DNA of 64,000 bases. Source: JBMDXB01 sp048594885. GTDB lineage: Bacteria; Acidobacteriota; Vicinamibacteria; Vicinamibacterales; 2-12-FULL-66-21. The notes below the pieces were generated by a model. That model was not told the DNA's origin. It saw only the letters and a list, made by a program, of their open reading frames with translations, and made no database searches. This document shows positions 16,589 to 25,851 of the stretch, piece after piece. Location: contig JBMDXB010000107.1 of the NCBI GenBank assembly GCA_048594885.1, forward strand, positions 1 through 64,000, read 5' to 3'. Position 1 is the first letter of the stretch; the number at the start of each line of letters is the position of its first letter. A program made the position numbers and the translations under genes.

Positions 16589-16882
16589 GTGACGTATCTC
16601 AACGAACGCGCCCGCGCCGTTCTCGACGCCATGGAGGCCGGTCCGACCTACAACGCCGCCGAGCTGATGGCGCTCGCCGAGGACTTGAACATCGAGGCGT
16701 TGCGGGAAGTGATGCGCGAATTGTGGATCGCGTACGAGGTCGAGCGAGTCGGCGATGATGGGTGGCGGCGCGTGTTACCGGCGCCGGGCGATCGAATGCC
16801 GAGGGACGCGAGATCCCTGCGCGTCGGCGTCAAACCCGAAGAGCTCTTCGATCACGATTCCTTTGCCGAGTGGTTCAAGTAG
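16589..16882 (+). CDS. Small hypothetical protein, wHTH-like
   Basis: A 97-residue protein from a GTG start. The N-terminal 60 residues are helical and resemble a small winged-helix module (ERARAVLDAMEAG, TYNAAELMALAEDL, LREVMRELWIAYEVERVGDDGWRRV). The C-terminus is acidic and ends PEELFDHDSFAEWFK, as in several short bacterial hypothetical proteins placed near toxins or plasmid genes. The stop is 3 nt from the convergent stop of the heme-binding dehydrogenase gene. No function assigned. Confidence 0.55.
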   Translation: MTYLNERARAVLDAMEAGPTYNAAELMALAEDLNIEALREVMRELWIAYEVERVGDDGWRRVLPAPGDRMPRDARSLRVGVKPEELFDHDSFAEWFK

Positions 16883-16885
16883 GCG

Positions 16886-19651
16886 TCAGCGACGACGGAC
16901 TCTCATCTCCAGAAGTTCGTTCACCGTCCACGGCGCGTGACGTCCATCTGAAGCGGCGCGAACCCTTTCGACGGTTTCGGGCGAAATCGGTCCGGCCTCA
17001 TGTCCCCAGGCACGCCGGATGTACGTGAGGATCGCGGCGAGCTGCTGATCATCGAGGGTCCCCATGGCGGGCATCAGCAGTTCGCCCTTGAGGCCATTCA
17101 GAGCGATCCGGACCAGCTGCTCCTCGTCTCCGAGCACCCATTTCGAGCGTCGCAATGGCGTTGCAAGCCGCTGCATACCGCTCCCGTCCGACTGATGACA
17201 GGGCGCACAATGCGTGAGAAACGCCTCCTTGCCGGGTTCATCGGCAACAGTGGCGACTGTTCTTTCCCTGTCCGCTCCGCGGCTCCCCCGATCTCCAGCG
17301 ACTGCGCGTGCCTTTTCAACCGCGTTCGGATGTCCCAGGCGGGCTGCCACCTGGAGAAGATCACTGGTGTGAGGATGATCGGCCCACCATCTACCGATCA
17401 CCGTCACGAGGCGCTCCGGTACTCGCTCTGCTGCGGCGCCCTGTTCGAGTCCCAGTCTGACGCCGGCGAGTAGCCGATCGCGGTGAGCTGCCGGCGCCAT
17501 GTCCAGCAGCCGCGCAAGTCGCGTGAGGCTTCTGTCGCTGACCGCCGCCGTGTAATTGGTCTCCCACTCCGTGTAGTCGCCCTTACCCCCAGGCATCGGG
17601 TTTCGCGGATGCCGCGCATATTCTTTCCAGTTCTTGTCGGGATCGATGCGGGTGAACGAGTGCGTCTCACCGCGGTCGGCGGCCAGGCGCCGGGCGATGC
17701 GGCCGGAGAGGTGCTCGGTGAAGAGAGGCGCCTGCCAGACGCTGGCCGTTTCGAGCCAACTCAAAACGGCCTCCGCGTCGCTGGTGATCGTGTTCTCGAG
17801 CGCCCACCAGATTCGCAGCGGAATATATTTGTCGGAGACGTCCTCCTGCCGGCGGATCAACTCGTGCAGCACGGCCAATGCAGCGTCCGTCTCGAGGCGT
17901 CCGGCCACGCTTGCGAGATCGCTCCTCACCTCGGCATCCGGTTCACTGCGAGCCAGTCTGACCAGCCTCTCTTGCATCGTCCGCGTGATCCCCAGCTTCG
18001 CGGGTCCAGCTTCCAGCGTCCGGCCGCCAGCTTCCGGCTTCGCGTCATGCAACAGGCGCAACGTCCAGGAACGGATCGGCGCATCGGGGTGGTCCAGCAG
18101 GCCAAGCGCCCAGTCGGAATCCATCCCCGAGATGAGGTTCGCCGTCCAGAGCACCTCGAGTACGAGCTGTCCGCGTCGTTGGCGGGCCAGTTGGCGCAAC
18201 TCGGCAGCCAGCGAATGATCTCTGCGTTCGCCGAGCAGTCTCCGTGCCTGCTCGCGGTACCATTTTCTGTTGTCGCCGAGCATCTCCACGAGCTGCTGGT
18301 TGCTCCGTTGGGCGAGGTTGAAGGGAGCGACCGGCCGGTAGTCGCGGGCACGCAGTCGCCAGATTCGGCCGCACGATTTGTCCCACGTATCGCGTGGGTC
18401 GGTGTGATCCATCCGGATGTCGCACCAATCGGCAAAATAGACGGCACCGTCAGGCCCTACGGCGGTATCGACTGGACGGAAGCTGCGGTCGGCCGTGATC
18501 GCCAGAGCATCGGTATCGACTGTTCTGAAGGTCGAGCCGTCAGCCACGAGACGCGTCGCCTGGATGCGGCTGGTCAGCGCCATCCCCGAGATGAGCTGCC
18601 CCTCGTAACCGGGCAGCTTTCCCTCCTCGTAGACGACTGAGGTCATCGCAAACCTCGCGGGATAACCCTCATGGTCCATGTGCGAGAAGTGGCCAAAGGA
18701 ATGCGGTCTGGTGAACGGCCCGTGCTTCGGCCAGTTCTTCTGGTACCGTCCGCCCTGCACCCAGTGAAATCCGCGGCTGTTGCCGCCGTTGTCACCCGAG
18801 AAGGCCCGGCCGCTGCTGTCGAAGGACAGCGTCCAGGGATTGCCGCCTCCCTCCGAGAACAGCTCGAACGCGTCGGTGTCCGGGTGATAGCGCCACACCG
18901 CCTGCCCGAGGAACGAGATGCCTCTGACTGGCGCCGTACTGGTGCTGCCGTGAACACCGTACAGCCAGCCGTCTGGGCCCCACGTCAAGCTATTCCCCAG
19001 AGAGTGAGTGTCCTCGAGACCGAACCCCTCCAGGCGCACGTCGGGATCGCCATCGGGCAGTCCATCACCGTTCGAGTCCCGATAGAAGAGCAGGTAGGGC
19101 GGGTTCATCACCCAGACGCCGCCGCGCCCCGTCAACACGCTCGTGGTGATGTTCAGGCCCGTAATGACATCCTCGTGAGAGTCAAACACCCCGTCGCCGT
19201 CCGTATCCTCCAGCACAGTGATCTTGTCTGCTCCGCGGACATGGTCGGGCGGCGGCGCCGGTACCCCGTTGTAACGCGCGCGCAGATACTGGTCGTACGA
19301 GGTGATGGTGATGCCAGCAGGGAACGGGTACTGTTGATACTGCACGACCCAAAGCCGTCCGCGATCGTCGAAGTGCATGTCGATCGGCTGGCGGATCACC
19401 GGCTCCGACGCCACCAGCTCCATCGTCAAGCCGTCGATCGGCTTGAACGCGCGAAGCGTCTCGTCTGGCGGCGGCGTCGTGTCACCCTGCACCCAGTTCG
19501 TCAGCTTGTCACCGCCGACGTTCACATAGGTTTCGATGAACTCTTCGACCTCCGGGGTAAACGGCCAGGACGCTGGACGCACAACACGCGAGCTACAGCC
19601 AGCCAATAGACCCGCCACCGTCACGCCGGCAATGAACCAACGCGTCGACAT
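16886..19651 (-). CDS. PVC-type membrane-bound dehydrogenase lipoprotein with cytochrome c
   Basis: ATG 19651 opens a lipoprotein signal (FIAGVTVAGLLAGCSS); the GTG at 19672 adds seven residues that do not help. The 920-residue protein has a TIGR02604-like propeller with blade motifs MHFDDRGRLWVVQYQQYPFP, ITVLEDTDGDGVFDSHEDV, GPDGWLYGVHGSTS and GPDGAVYFADWCDIRMDH. A HEAT-like helical region follows from about residue 460, and then a C-terminal class I cytochrome c with heme motif CAPCH and distal MPAMG. Probably oxidises a sugar or alcohol outside the cytoplasmic membrane and delivers electrons to the respiratory chain. Unlike the copy at 4685-7810 it stands alone. Confidence 0.88.
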   Translation of the reverse strand: MSTRWFIAGVTVAGLLAGCSSRVVRPASWPFTPEVEEFIETYVNVGGDKLTNWVQGDTTPPPDETLRAFKPIDGLTMELVASEPVIRQPIDMHFDDRGRLWVVQYQQYPFPAGITITSYDQYLRARYNGVPAPPPDHVRGADKITVLEDTDGDGVFDSHEDVITGLNITTSVLTGRGGVWVMNPPYLLFYRDSNGDGLPDGDPDVRLEGFGLEDTHSLGNSLTWGPDGWLYGVHGSTSTAPVRGISFLGQAVWRYHPDTDAFELFSEGGGNPWTLSFDSSGRAFSGDNGGNSRGFHWVQGGRYQKNWPKHGPFTRPHSFGHFSHMDHEGYPARFAMTSVVYEEGKLPGYEGQLISGMALTSRIQATRLVADGSTFRTVDTDALAITADRSFRPVDTAVGPDGAVYFADWCDIRMDHTDPRDTWDKSCGRIWRLRARDYRPVAPFNLAQRSNQQLVEMLGDNRKWYREQARRLLGERRDHSLAAELRQLARQRRGQLVLEVLWTANLISGMDSDWALGLLDHPDAPIRSWTLRLLHDAKPEAGGRTLEAGPAKLGITRTMQERLVRLARSEPDAEVRSDLASVAGRLETDAALAVLHELIRRQEDVSDKYIPLRIWWALENTITSDAEAVLSWLETASVWQAPLFTEHLSGRIARRLAADRGETHSFTRIDPDKNWKEYARHPRNPMPGGKGDYTEWETNYTAAVSDRSLTRLARLLDMAPAAHRDRLLAGVRLGLEQGAAAERVPERLVTVIGRWWADHPHTSDLLQVAARLGHPNAVEKARAVAGDRGSRGADRERTVATVADEPGKEAFLTHCAPCHQSDGSGMQRLATPLRRSKWVLGDEEQLVRIALNGLKGELLMPAMGTLDDQQLAAILTYIRRAWGHEAGPISPETVERVRAASDGRHAPWTVNELLEMRVRRR

Positions 19652-19678
19652 GCTCGCTGAGGGAAGTCGCACGCGCGA

Positions 19679-19707
19679 ATTCTACTCCTCATCTTGTTAC
19701 GGAAAAT
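19679..19707 (-). promoter_or_regulatory. Possible promoter of the heme-binding dehydrogenase
   Basis: On the minus strand TAGAAT (19684-19679) is preceded at 17 nt by ATTTTC (19707-19702). Transcription would start about 20 nt before the ATG at 19651. Confidence 0.3.
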
Positions 19708-19728
19708 TCGAACGTCGCGACGAACGCG

Positions 19729-19866
19729 AGGAGCCTTCGGCCGCGGCTGGACCACGGCGTCGGGATGTGCCGGGTGGGCGCGTACGGAATGGCGCTGGCC
19801 GGCGCCAGTTACGACGAAATCCTGAAGAAGTACTACCGCGGCATCGAGCTGCTGAAGGTGTTTTGA
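19729..19866 (+). pseudogene. SpoIID/LytB C-terminal remnant
   Basis: The sequence reads AFGRGW in one frame and, after a one-base loss, HGVGMCRVGAYGMALAGA and SYDEILKKYYRGIELLKVF with a stop at 19864. This is the conserved C-terminal end of SpoIID/LytB-type peptidoglycan glycosidases (family form: GRGWGHGVGMCQ...). About 45 codons remain of a gene usually above 300 codons; nothing upstream belongs to it. A dead 3' fragment. Confidence 0.65.
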
Positions 19867-19886
19867 GTTGTGCGCCGAGTTGGCGC

Positions 19887-20102
19887 TCAGGTCTGAATCA
19901 GGTGGCCTGGGGCGGCCACCAGTGCCGCGATGTACACCACGCCGGTGGCAATCTGCGCAAGAAGTCTCCTGATGGAAAGCGGTCCCTTCGCCCCACAGCA
20001 GAACCATCCCTGAATCATGATGCCGGCAAGCACATAGGCCGTTGCGATCGACGGCGGCCACGGCGGCCACATCCTCTTGATGCGTTCTCCCTGGCTGCGC
20101 AT
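19887..20102 (-). CDS. Small hydrophobic membrane protein (71 aa)
   Basis: The ATG at 20102 follows a G-rich Shine-Dalgarno-like stretch (GGGGGGACC). The product has two hydrophobic segments (ATAYVLAGIMIQGWFCCG and LAQIATGVVYIAALVAAPGHL) and a Trp/Pro-rich N-terminus. No family is recognised. It lies between the SpoIID relic and the divergent hydrolase gene. Confidence 0.5.
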   Translation of the reverse strand: MRSQGERIKRMWPPWPPSIATAYVLAGIMIQGWFCCGAKGPLSIRRLLAQIATGVVYIAALVAAPGHLIQT

Positions 20103-20174
20103 AATGAAGGTCCCCCCGCCCTCCTCCCGGTCGTCTTCCGAGGCCGTACTCACCGTTTTCGATGGAGGTCCGCC

Positions 20175-21707
20175 ATGCGTCGACCGACCCTCTTTCCGGC
20201 TCCGGCTATTCTCTCGCGACGCTCGGTGCTCTGGGCGATGGTGCTCCTGCTCCCCGGCTGCGCCTCGCGGCCACCCGCGGTACCGCTGTCGACGCCCCAG
20301 GCCCGGCCCGAAGCGAAGCCCAGGATCGAATGGACGAAGGTTCCGTCGGAGTTGGGCGAGGTGCTGCGGGACAGCCTGCGCTTCGGTTATCTCGAGGTGC
20401 CCGCCGATCACGGCGAACCCGGTGGAGCGCGCATCCGGCTGGCCGTGGGCATACTCCCGGCGCGTACGGCGACGCCGGCGCCTGACCCCGTCGTCTTCAT
20501 CACGGGCGGACCCGGCGTCCCTGGGGTCGAGCTGTTTGCGCGGCGCTTCGCGGAGTCGCACGACTGGGATCGCCTCCGTGAGCGGCGCGATTTCGTCATC
20601 ATGGATCCGCGCGGGCACGGCTACTCCGATCCGCGGCTTCCGCGCGGGCCCTCATATTCCGGAGGGCGGTTATGCGATGAGGTCGCCGCAGCCGGCCCTC
20701 CGTCCCGGAGCGCGGCTGCCGCGGACTCGCCTCAGATATCGACTGCCGCCGATTGCCGGCGGTTGCTGCTGGCGAAAGGTGTGCGGACCGAGACCTTGAG
20801 TTCCATACAGGTGGCGCAGGATCTCGAGCTGCTGCGCCGCGCACTCGGCGCCTCGCAGCTGAACCTGATCGGGGTCTCCTACGGCAGCCGCATCGCCGCC
20901 GAGGCGGTGCGGCGGGTTCCCACGGCCATACGCGCCGTGTGGTACTCGGCACCGTTTCCTCCCGGGCAAGAGCGGGCGGACCCGCGGAAGGCGCAGGAGG
21001 AAGTTGTCAGCACACTGATTCGGCGCTGCGCCGCCGATGTCCGATGCCAGAAGGCGTACCCACGGCTCCAGATCGAATACGACGCCGTCATGGCGCGACT
21101 CCGTCGCGCTCCAGCCAAGATCGGCGTTCCGCAGAGCATCGGTCCCGGGGGTGCGGTCGTCATCAACGACAGCCAGCTGCTGCGCATGCTCTCCCAGCTT
21201 CTCCGGAACCGCGACCATGCGGCCCGGGTGCCACTGCACATCCACACGCTGGCCGAGCAGGGCGATGGAGCCCTCCTCGGCATCGGCAGCGAGGTCATGC
21301 AGTCCCTCGATGCTGTTTCCGTAGCGGCTGGCACCGGCCTCGCCTTCCGGTGCAATGATGGCGCGGTGAACCGCACATCCAGTGAGGAGGAACAGCAGCG
21401 CTGCCGGGCGTGGGTCGGCGCCGCCTACGACGGAAGCCAGGCCGAGCCGTTGCGCAGCGACATCCCCGGCCTCATAACGGTGGGAGAGTTCGACCGACTC
21501 GTGACTCGCGCCGCGCGGTTACTGGCCGCCGGGCTCCCGCGGTCGCACACCGTCATCCTCCCGTGGGAAGGCCACATGTGGACCACGGCGTGCGCACCGC
21601 GCATTGCGACGGCGTTCTTCGAGGCGCCGGAGCGGGCTCCCGACACGACGTGTGTGGACTCCATCCCGCCGCTGGAGTTCGTGACGGTCGCGGGGCCCAG
21701 CCGGTAG
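20175..21707 (+). CDS. Alpha/beta hydrolase lipoprotein with TAP-like C-terminus
   Basis: ATG 20175 follows a GGAGG Shine-Dalgarno; the open frame extends upstream but lacks gene character. The 510-residue protein has a lipoprotein signal (VLWAMVLLLPGCAS). The alpha/beta hydrolase fold follows, with oxyanion region FITGGPGVPG, the motif FVIMDPRGHGYSD, the nucleophile elbow LIGVSYGSRIA (about residue 236), and a C-terminal TAP-like segment with the acid loop TVGEFDRLVT and catalytic-His block LPWEGHMWTTA. This architecture matches secreted tripeptidyl/prolyl aminopeptidase-like hydrolases. Substrate is probably a peptide. Confidence 0.88.
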   Translation: MRRPTLFPAPAILSRRSVLWAMVLLLPGCASRPPAVPLSTPQARPEAKPRIEWTKVPSELGEVLRDSLRFGYLEVPADHGEPGGARIRLAVGILPARTATPAPDPVVFITGGPGVPGVELFARRFAESHDWDRLRERRDFVIMDPRGHGYSDPRLPRGPSYSGGRLCDEVAAAGPPSRSAAAADSPQISTAADCRRLLLAKGVRTETLSSIQVAQDLELLRRALGASQLNLIGVSYGSRIAAEAVRRVPTAIRAVWYSAPFPPGQERADPRKAQEEVVSTLIRRCAADVRCQKAYPRLQIEYDAVMARLRRAPAKIGVPQSIGPGGAVVINDSQLLRMLSQLLRNRDHAARVPLHIHTLAEQGDGALLGIGSEVMQSLDAVSVAAGTGLAFRCNDGAVNRTSSEEEQQRCRAWVGAAYDGSQAEPLRSDIPGLITVGEFDRLVTRAARLLAAGLPRSHTVILPWEGHMWTTACAPRIATAFFEAPERAPDTTCVDSIPPLEFVTVAGPSR

Positions 21708-21805
21708 GCGGCGGAGGCGAGCACCGCCGGCACGATGCGAAGGGCGTCCCCGTCGTCGTGGTTTCGGACAAGCGCTGAGGGGCGAAAGATGAGTGGACAA
21801 CAGCA

Positions 21806-21828
21806 AGGGCCGCCATGGCGGCGGCCCT
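21806..21828. terminator. Strong GC hairpin between convergent genes
   Basis: AGGGCCGCC (21806-21814) pairs perfectly with GGCGGCCCT (21820-21828) around a 5-nt loop. It lies between the hydrolase stop and the PEP-CTERM stop. On the minus strand it is followed by TTGCTGTTG, giving a weak T-rich tail, so it probably terminates the PEP-CTERM transcript and perhaps both. Confidence 0.7.
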
Positions 21829-21863
21829 GAGGAACATGCCACGCGCGACTTGCGATGGCCCCG

Positions 21864-22535
21864 CTATGGCTTGCGTGGCCGCCGGCGCCGCATGCCAAGC
21901 GCAGCGCAGCCGAGGGCGAGCAGTGTCAACGACGCGGGTTCAGGCACGACGGCTTGCGGGACCCCAAACAACGCGCGGTCGAATCCCACGTTCGGGCGAC
22001 CGGCAGCCTCGAAGCTTACGGTCTGGAACAGCGTTGAGTCATCGTACAGCCAGACGAATGTCGGCGAATTTGCGGTCAGCATGCCGCTTTGTGAAAAGCT
22101 GCCGCTGTCTGTCACCACCGTGCCTGTGATCACTCCGGTCCCGCTGGTGGAGGTCACGTAGACGCCGAACGCTGAGATAGGACTGCCGAACTGGAACGTG
22201 AGGATGCTGTCGTCATCGTCGGCGAAGGACACCATCAAGGAACCGTCCGTGATCGCATTGGACAGGCCCACCGATGTTGCGAAGGAGGAGTCCGCGCTGA
22301 CAATCGAGTTCATCCCTCCTGTCTCCGTCATCGTGAACCCCGAGAACGCCACGGAACCTGCGGGTGCGAACGGCGTCTCGAAGCTCTCGACGCTCAGTCC
22401 ACCGCCGATGAAACTGAGGAAATCGGCTTCGGTTCCTCCCCAGTCGATAATCGTCGTGGCTTCCGCGGCTCGCGGAAGAAGCAGAACCCCGGCGACAGCC
22501 GCGCTAGCGAATAAGGCCCTGAACCTGATCTTCAT
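21864..22535 (-). CDS. PEP-CTERM sorted exported protein
   Basis: A 223-residue protein with an N-terminal signal peptide (ALFASAAVAGVLLLPRAAEA). The C-terminal sorting tag VVPEPASLTLLALGCAALGM plus RRRR is the PEP-CTERM signal: a VPEP motif, a hydrophobic segment, and a basic end. The body is a beta-rich domain (VESFETPFAPAGSVAFSGF, ITDGSLMVSFADDDDSI) like the jelly-roll domains of other PEP-CTERM proteins that lack Cys. The family is processed by exosortase and released or displayed with exopolysaccharide; no exosortase lies in this window. The downstream hairpin at 21806 is typical of this gene class. Confidence 0.92.
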   Translation of the reverse strand: MKIRFRALFASAAVAGVLLLPRAAEATTIIDWGGTEADFLSFIGGGLSVESFETPFAPAGSVAFSGFTMTETGGMNSIVSADSSFATSVGLSNAITDGSLMVSFADDDDSILTFQFGSPISAFGVYVTSTSGTGVITGTVVTDSGSFSQSGMLTANSPTFVWLYDDSTLFQTVSFEAAGRPNVGFDRALFGVPQAVVPEPASLTLLALGCAALGMRRRRPRKP

Positions 22536-22773
22536 TGATTCCCCCGGTCCGAATCATGCGTGGGCCCTCTCTTGCGTGTCGTCAAGCAACGCGCTTACCG
22601 GCAGGCCGTATGCCGCAACCATGTGGGACTGCAACCAGTTGCGAAAACGGGACGACGCGGCGAGCCATCTGAAGGTACCGGTTCTGATGACTTTTGTCTC
22701 CAGCTGGACCACCGCGACGACAACGGAGGCGAGCGGCGCGCGCGCGTCTAATCGACGCGCCCGGTAGCCCGTC

Positions 22774-25542
22774 ATGGCTCTCGCCGCTGGTACGCGGCTC
22801 GGTCCGTATGAAATCCTCGGCACGCTCGGGGCCGGGGGGATGGGTGAAGTCTACAAGGCGCGCGACTCGCGCCTCGATCGAACCGTCGCCATCAAAGTCC
22901 TCCGCAGCGACATCTCCGCCGATCCGGATCGCCACGCGCGGTTCGAGCGCGAGGCGAAGACGATTGCCGGGCTCACGCATCCGCACATCTGCACGCTCCA
23001 CGACGTCGGTGAGCACGACGGCTCGCTGTTCCTCGTCATGGAGCACCTCGAAGGCGAGACGCTCGCGGATCGGATCGAGAAAGGGCCGCTGCCGATCGAG
23101 CAGACGCTGACGATCGCGAGCGAGATCGCCGAAGCGCTCTCGGCTGCACACCGGCAGGGTATCGTCCATCGCGATCTCAAGCCTGGCAACGTCATGCTGA
23201 CGAAGGGGGGCGCCAAACTCCTCGACTTCGGCCTGGCGAAGTTCCGCGCCGAGGCCGCCGTGCGGTTCTCCGGGCAGGCGTCCGTCGTGACGAGCCCTCA
23301 CCGCAAGGCAACCACGGCCGGCGTGCTCGTGGGCACCCTGCCGTACATGGCGCCGGAACAGGTGGAAGGGCTCGAGGTCGACGCGCGGACCGACCTCTGG
23401 GCGCTCGGATGCGTGCTGTACGAGATGCTCGCCGGCGAGCGGCCGTTCCAGGCGGACACGCCCGGCGCCCTGGTCGGCGCGATCCTGACGAGCGAACCTC
23501 CTCCCCTGACGCTCGCGTCCTCGATCGCGCCCGCCCTGCAGCGGCTCGTGAACCGCTGCCTGGCGAAGGACGGCGAGATGCGCTGGGATTCCGCACGCGA
23601 CATCGCCATCGAGCTGCGCTGGCTCCGCGAGGTGAGTCGCGAGGCCAGCGTTGCTCCCGCCGTCGGGTGGGTGCGGCGGCACCGGGTCCTGCTCGTCACG
23701 GCGGCAGGATTGCTGGCCATCTCCGCCCTGCTGGCCGTGTTCTGGATCATTCGGACGAGCGCGCCTCCACCACCCATCTCGCGTCTGAGCCTGGACGTGC
23801 AGCCCGCGGCGGAATTGCACGGCGGCACCGCATCTTCGCGGTTCACGTTTACCAACGGCGGCTCGCGCACGGCGATGGCGTGGACGGCGGACGGCCGCGC
23901 GCTCGTCTTCGCCGGCCGGCGCGACGGCGTGCGGCAGCTGTTCGTGCGCCGACTCGAGGCCGGCGAGGCGCAGCCGCTGCCGAACACCGAAGGCGCGATC
24001 AGCCCGGCGCTCTCGGCCGACGGCGCGTGGGTCGCGTACTGGTTATCGCGCGCCATCCGGAAGGTGCCGCTCGGCGGCGGTCCGGCGATGGAGCTCGCCC
24101 GCGCGGACATGCCGTGGGGGCTCGCGTGGGATGTCCGCGGCAACCTGTACTACGGCCAGGAGAACGCACCCATCTGGCAGATTCCGAGAGACGGGCCCGC
24201 CAGGGCGGTGACGACGCTGGGTGATGGCGAGGTCATGCACTCGCTGCCCGCGCCGTTGCCGGACGCGAGGACGCTGCTCTACACGGTGCGGAAACGCATC
24301 TGGTCGTGGGGCGATGAGGAGGTCGTGGCGCAGACGCTCGCGACCGGCGAGCGCCGCGTCGTGGTGCGCGATGCGGCCGATGCGCGCTACGTCGCGACCG
24401 GCCATCTCGTGTTCCTGCGTCGCGGCGTGCTGTTCGCCGTTCCTTTCGACCCCGAGCGTGTCGAGGTGACGGGCAACGAAGTGCCCGTGCTCGAGACGGT
24501 CGCCCAGGCGCTGACGGGCATCAACAACGGCGACGTCAGCGGCGCCGGCCAGTTCGCGGTGTCGCCGACCGGCGCGCTGGCTTGGGTTCCGGGCGCTCCA
24601 GTGCAGCATGCAGCTCGCGCCCTCGTGTCCGTCGATCGCGCGGGGCGGATCACGCGCCTGCCGGCACCGGAGCGAACCTATGGCGGCCTGCATGCGTCGC
24701 CCGACGGACGGCGCCTCGCTTTCTCGATTCCCGATGTTGCCGACGTGGGTATCTGGGTCTACGACATCGAGCGCGCCGCGTTGACGCCGCTCAATCGCGA
24801 TGGGGAAGCGATGTGGCCGATCTGGTCACCCGACTCGCGCCACATCGTGTTCCGCTGGCTGAAGGACGGGCGGTTTCACCTGGCGTCGCAGGCCGTAGAC
24901 ACGACGGACGCCCCGCGCATCCTCGCCAGCGGCTTCTTCTTCCCGTCGTCGTTCGCACCCGATGGACGGCATTTCGTCGCCGTCAGCGGCCGACGCGACC
25001 ACGGCATCGTCATGGTCGCTCACGATGGGGAGGCCGGCGTGCAGGCGCTGATCGAGACGCCGAACGAGGAGGCGTGGCCGGAGCTGTCGCCCGACGGGCA
25101 CTGGCTGGCGTATGCGTCGAACCACTCCGGACGATACGAAGTCTACGTGCGCGCGGCGTCCACCGGCGGGCCCGCGGCGCCCGTGTCGGTGGACGGAGGA
25201 GACAGTCCCGCCTGGCATCCGAACGGCAGCGAGCTGTTCTTCGTCAGCCCGGCGGACGCGTCCGGCAAACACCGCCTCATGACGTCGGTGGTATCGCCAG
25301 GCTCGCCGCCCCGGTTCAGCCGTCCGCGCGAGCTGTTCGCGTTCGACGGCCGCGCGCTGCGCCTGGATTGCCTGCCCGTGCGCTGCTACGCTGTCGCGCC
25401 CGACGGGCAGCGGTTCTACGCGACCGAGCCGCACTGGCCCGCGCCCCCGCCAGCGGTCACGCACATCAACATCATTCAGAACTGGCACGAGGAGTTGAAA
25501 GCGAAGGCGCCGGTACGGCGGCGAAACGCCCTGTTCCAGTAG
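22774..25542 (+). CDS. Ser/Thr protein kinase with C-terminal WD40/TolB-like propeller
   Basis: A 922-residue membrane kinase. The Hanks-type domain (1-285) contains the P-loop LGAGGMGEVYKA, AIKVL lysine, catalytic HRDLKPGNVM, LLDFGLAK and the activation-end GTLPYMAPEQ. One membrane helix follows (about 305-325, VLLVTAAGLLAISALLAVFWII). The extracytoplasmic part (about 340-900) is a PD40/TolB-like beta-propeller with repeats such as AMAWTADGRALVFAGRRDG, GLHASPDGRRLAFSI, PIWSPDSRHIVFRW and PELSPDGHWLAYASN. This fusion is common in Acidobacteriota. The propeller probably senses an envelope ligand. A pTyr or target protein is not identifiable. Confidence 0.95.
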   Translation: MALAAGTRLGPYEILGTLGAGGMGEVYKARDSRLDRTVAIKVLRSDISADPDRHARFEREAKTIAGLTHPHICTLHDVGEHDGSLFLVMEHLEGETLADRIEKGPLPIEQTLTIASEIAEALSAAHRQGIVHRDLKPGNVMLTKGGAKLLDFGLAKFRAEAAVRFSGQASVVTSPHRKATTAGVLVGTLPYMAPEQVEGLEVDARTDLWALGCVLYEMLAGERPFQADTPGALVGAILTSEPPPLTLASSIAPALQRLVNRCLAKDGEMRWDSARDIAIELRWLREVSREASVAPAVGWVRRHRVLLVTAAGLLAISALLAVFWIIRTSAPPPPISRLSLDVQPAAELHGGTASSRFTFTNGGSRTAMAWTADGRALVFAGRRDGVRQLFVRRLEAGEAQPLPNTEGAISPALSADGAWVAYWLSRAIRKVPLGGGPAMELARADMPWGLAWDVRGNLYYGQENAPIWQIPRDGPARAVTTLGDGEVMHSLPAPLPDARTLLYTVRKRIWSWGDEEVVAQTLATGERRVVVRDAADARYVATGHLVFLRRGVLFAVPFDPERVEVTGNEVPVLETVAQALTGINNGDVSGAGQFAVSPTGALAWVPGAPVQHAARALVSVDRAGRITRLPAPERTYGGLHASPDGRRLAFSIPDVADVGIWVYDIERAALTPLNRDGEAMWPIWSPDSRHIVFRWLKDGRFHLASQAVDTTDAPRILASGFFFPSSFAPDGRHFVAVSGRRDHGIVMVAHDGEAGVQALIETPNEEAWPELSPDGHWLAYASNHSGRYEVYVRAASTGGPAAPVSVDGGDSPAWHPNGSELFFVSPADASGKHRLMTSVVSPGSPPRFSRPRELFAFDGRALRLDCLPVRCYAVAPDGQRFYATEPHWPAPPPAVTHINIIQNWHEELKAKAPVRRRNALFQ

Positions 25543-25601
25543 CAACGCCGCCAAGATCCAGATTGACTCGTGGTGGCGAGCGTCTCGATGATTTCGGGAC
25601 C

Positions 25602-25817
25602 TTACCCTCGCCTCAAGTCGTCTCGGAGCGCCCGGATCTCGCGACCTTGTTCGAGGACAAGGGCTTCAAGTCGATGCACAGTCTCGCGCAGGTCTTCGTG
25701 TTCGTTCTTCGCCCCCAAGGCCGCATCGACCGCTCGCTTGATCCCTTCATTCGCTTGGATCAAACCTTCGGCCGTCTGCTTCAAGCTCTCGAACATCTCC
25801 CGGAAGTAGTCAGCCAT
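25602..25817 (-). CDS. Small coiled-coil protein (71 aa)
   Basis: A short, highly helical, charged protein: FREMFESLKQTAEGLIQANE, then HEDLRETVHRLEALVLEQG. Heptad spacing of Leu/Ile predicts one long coiled coil. Convergent with the kinase-WD40 gene, with the stop 59 nt beyond the kinase stop. The product resembles short scaffold or stress-associated coiled-coil proteins; function unknown. Confidence 0.62.
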   Translation of the reverse strand: MADYFREMFESLKQTAEGLIQANEGIKRAVDAALGAKNEHEDLRETVHRLEALVLEQGREIRALRDDLRRG

Positions 25818-25851
25818 CGGTCAGGCCCGTAGCGCTACTGTACGGCTTTCG

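Noticed and set aside
19536..20174. Upstream extension of the alpha/beta hydrolase frame
   Set aside because: The extension crosses the SpoIID relic and a minus-strand gene and lacks protein character; the lipoprotein signal and Shine-Dalgarno place the start at 20175.
25545..25577. Terminator hairpin after the kinase-WD40 gene
   Set aside because: Arms CGCCGCCA/TGGTGGCG pair, but the 17-nt loop and missing T-run make it unconvincing.
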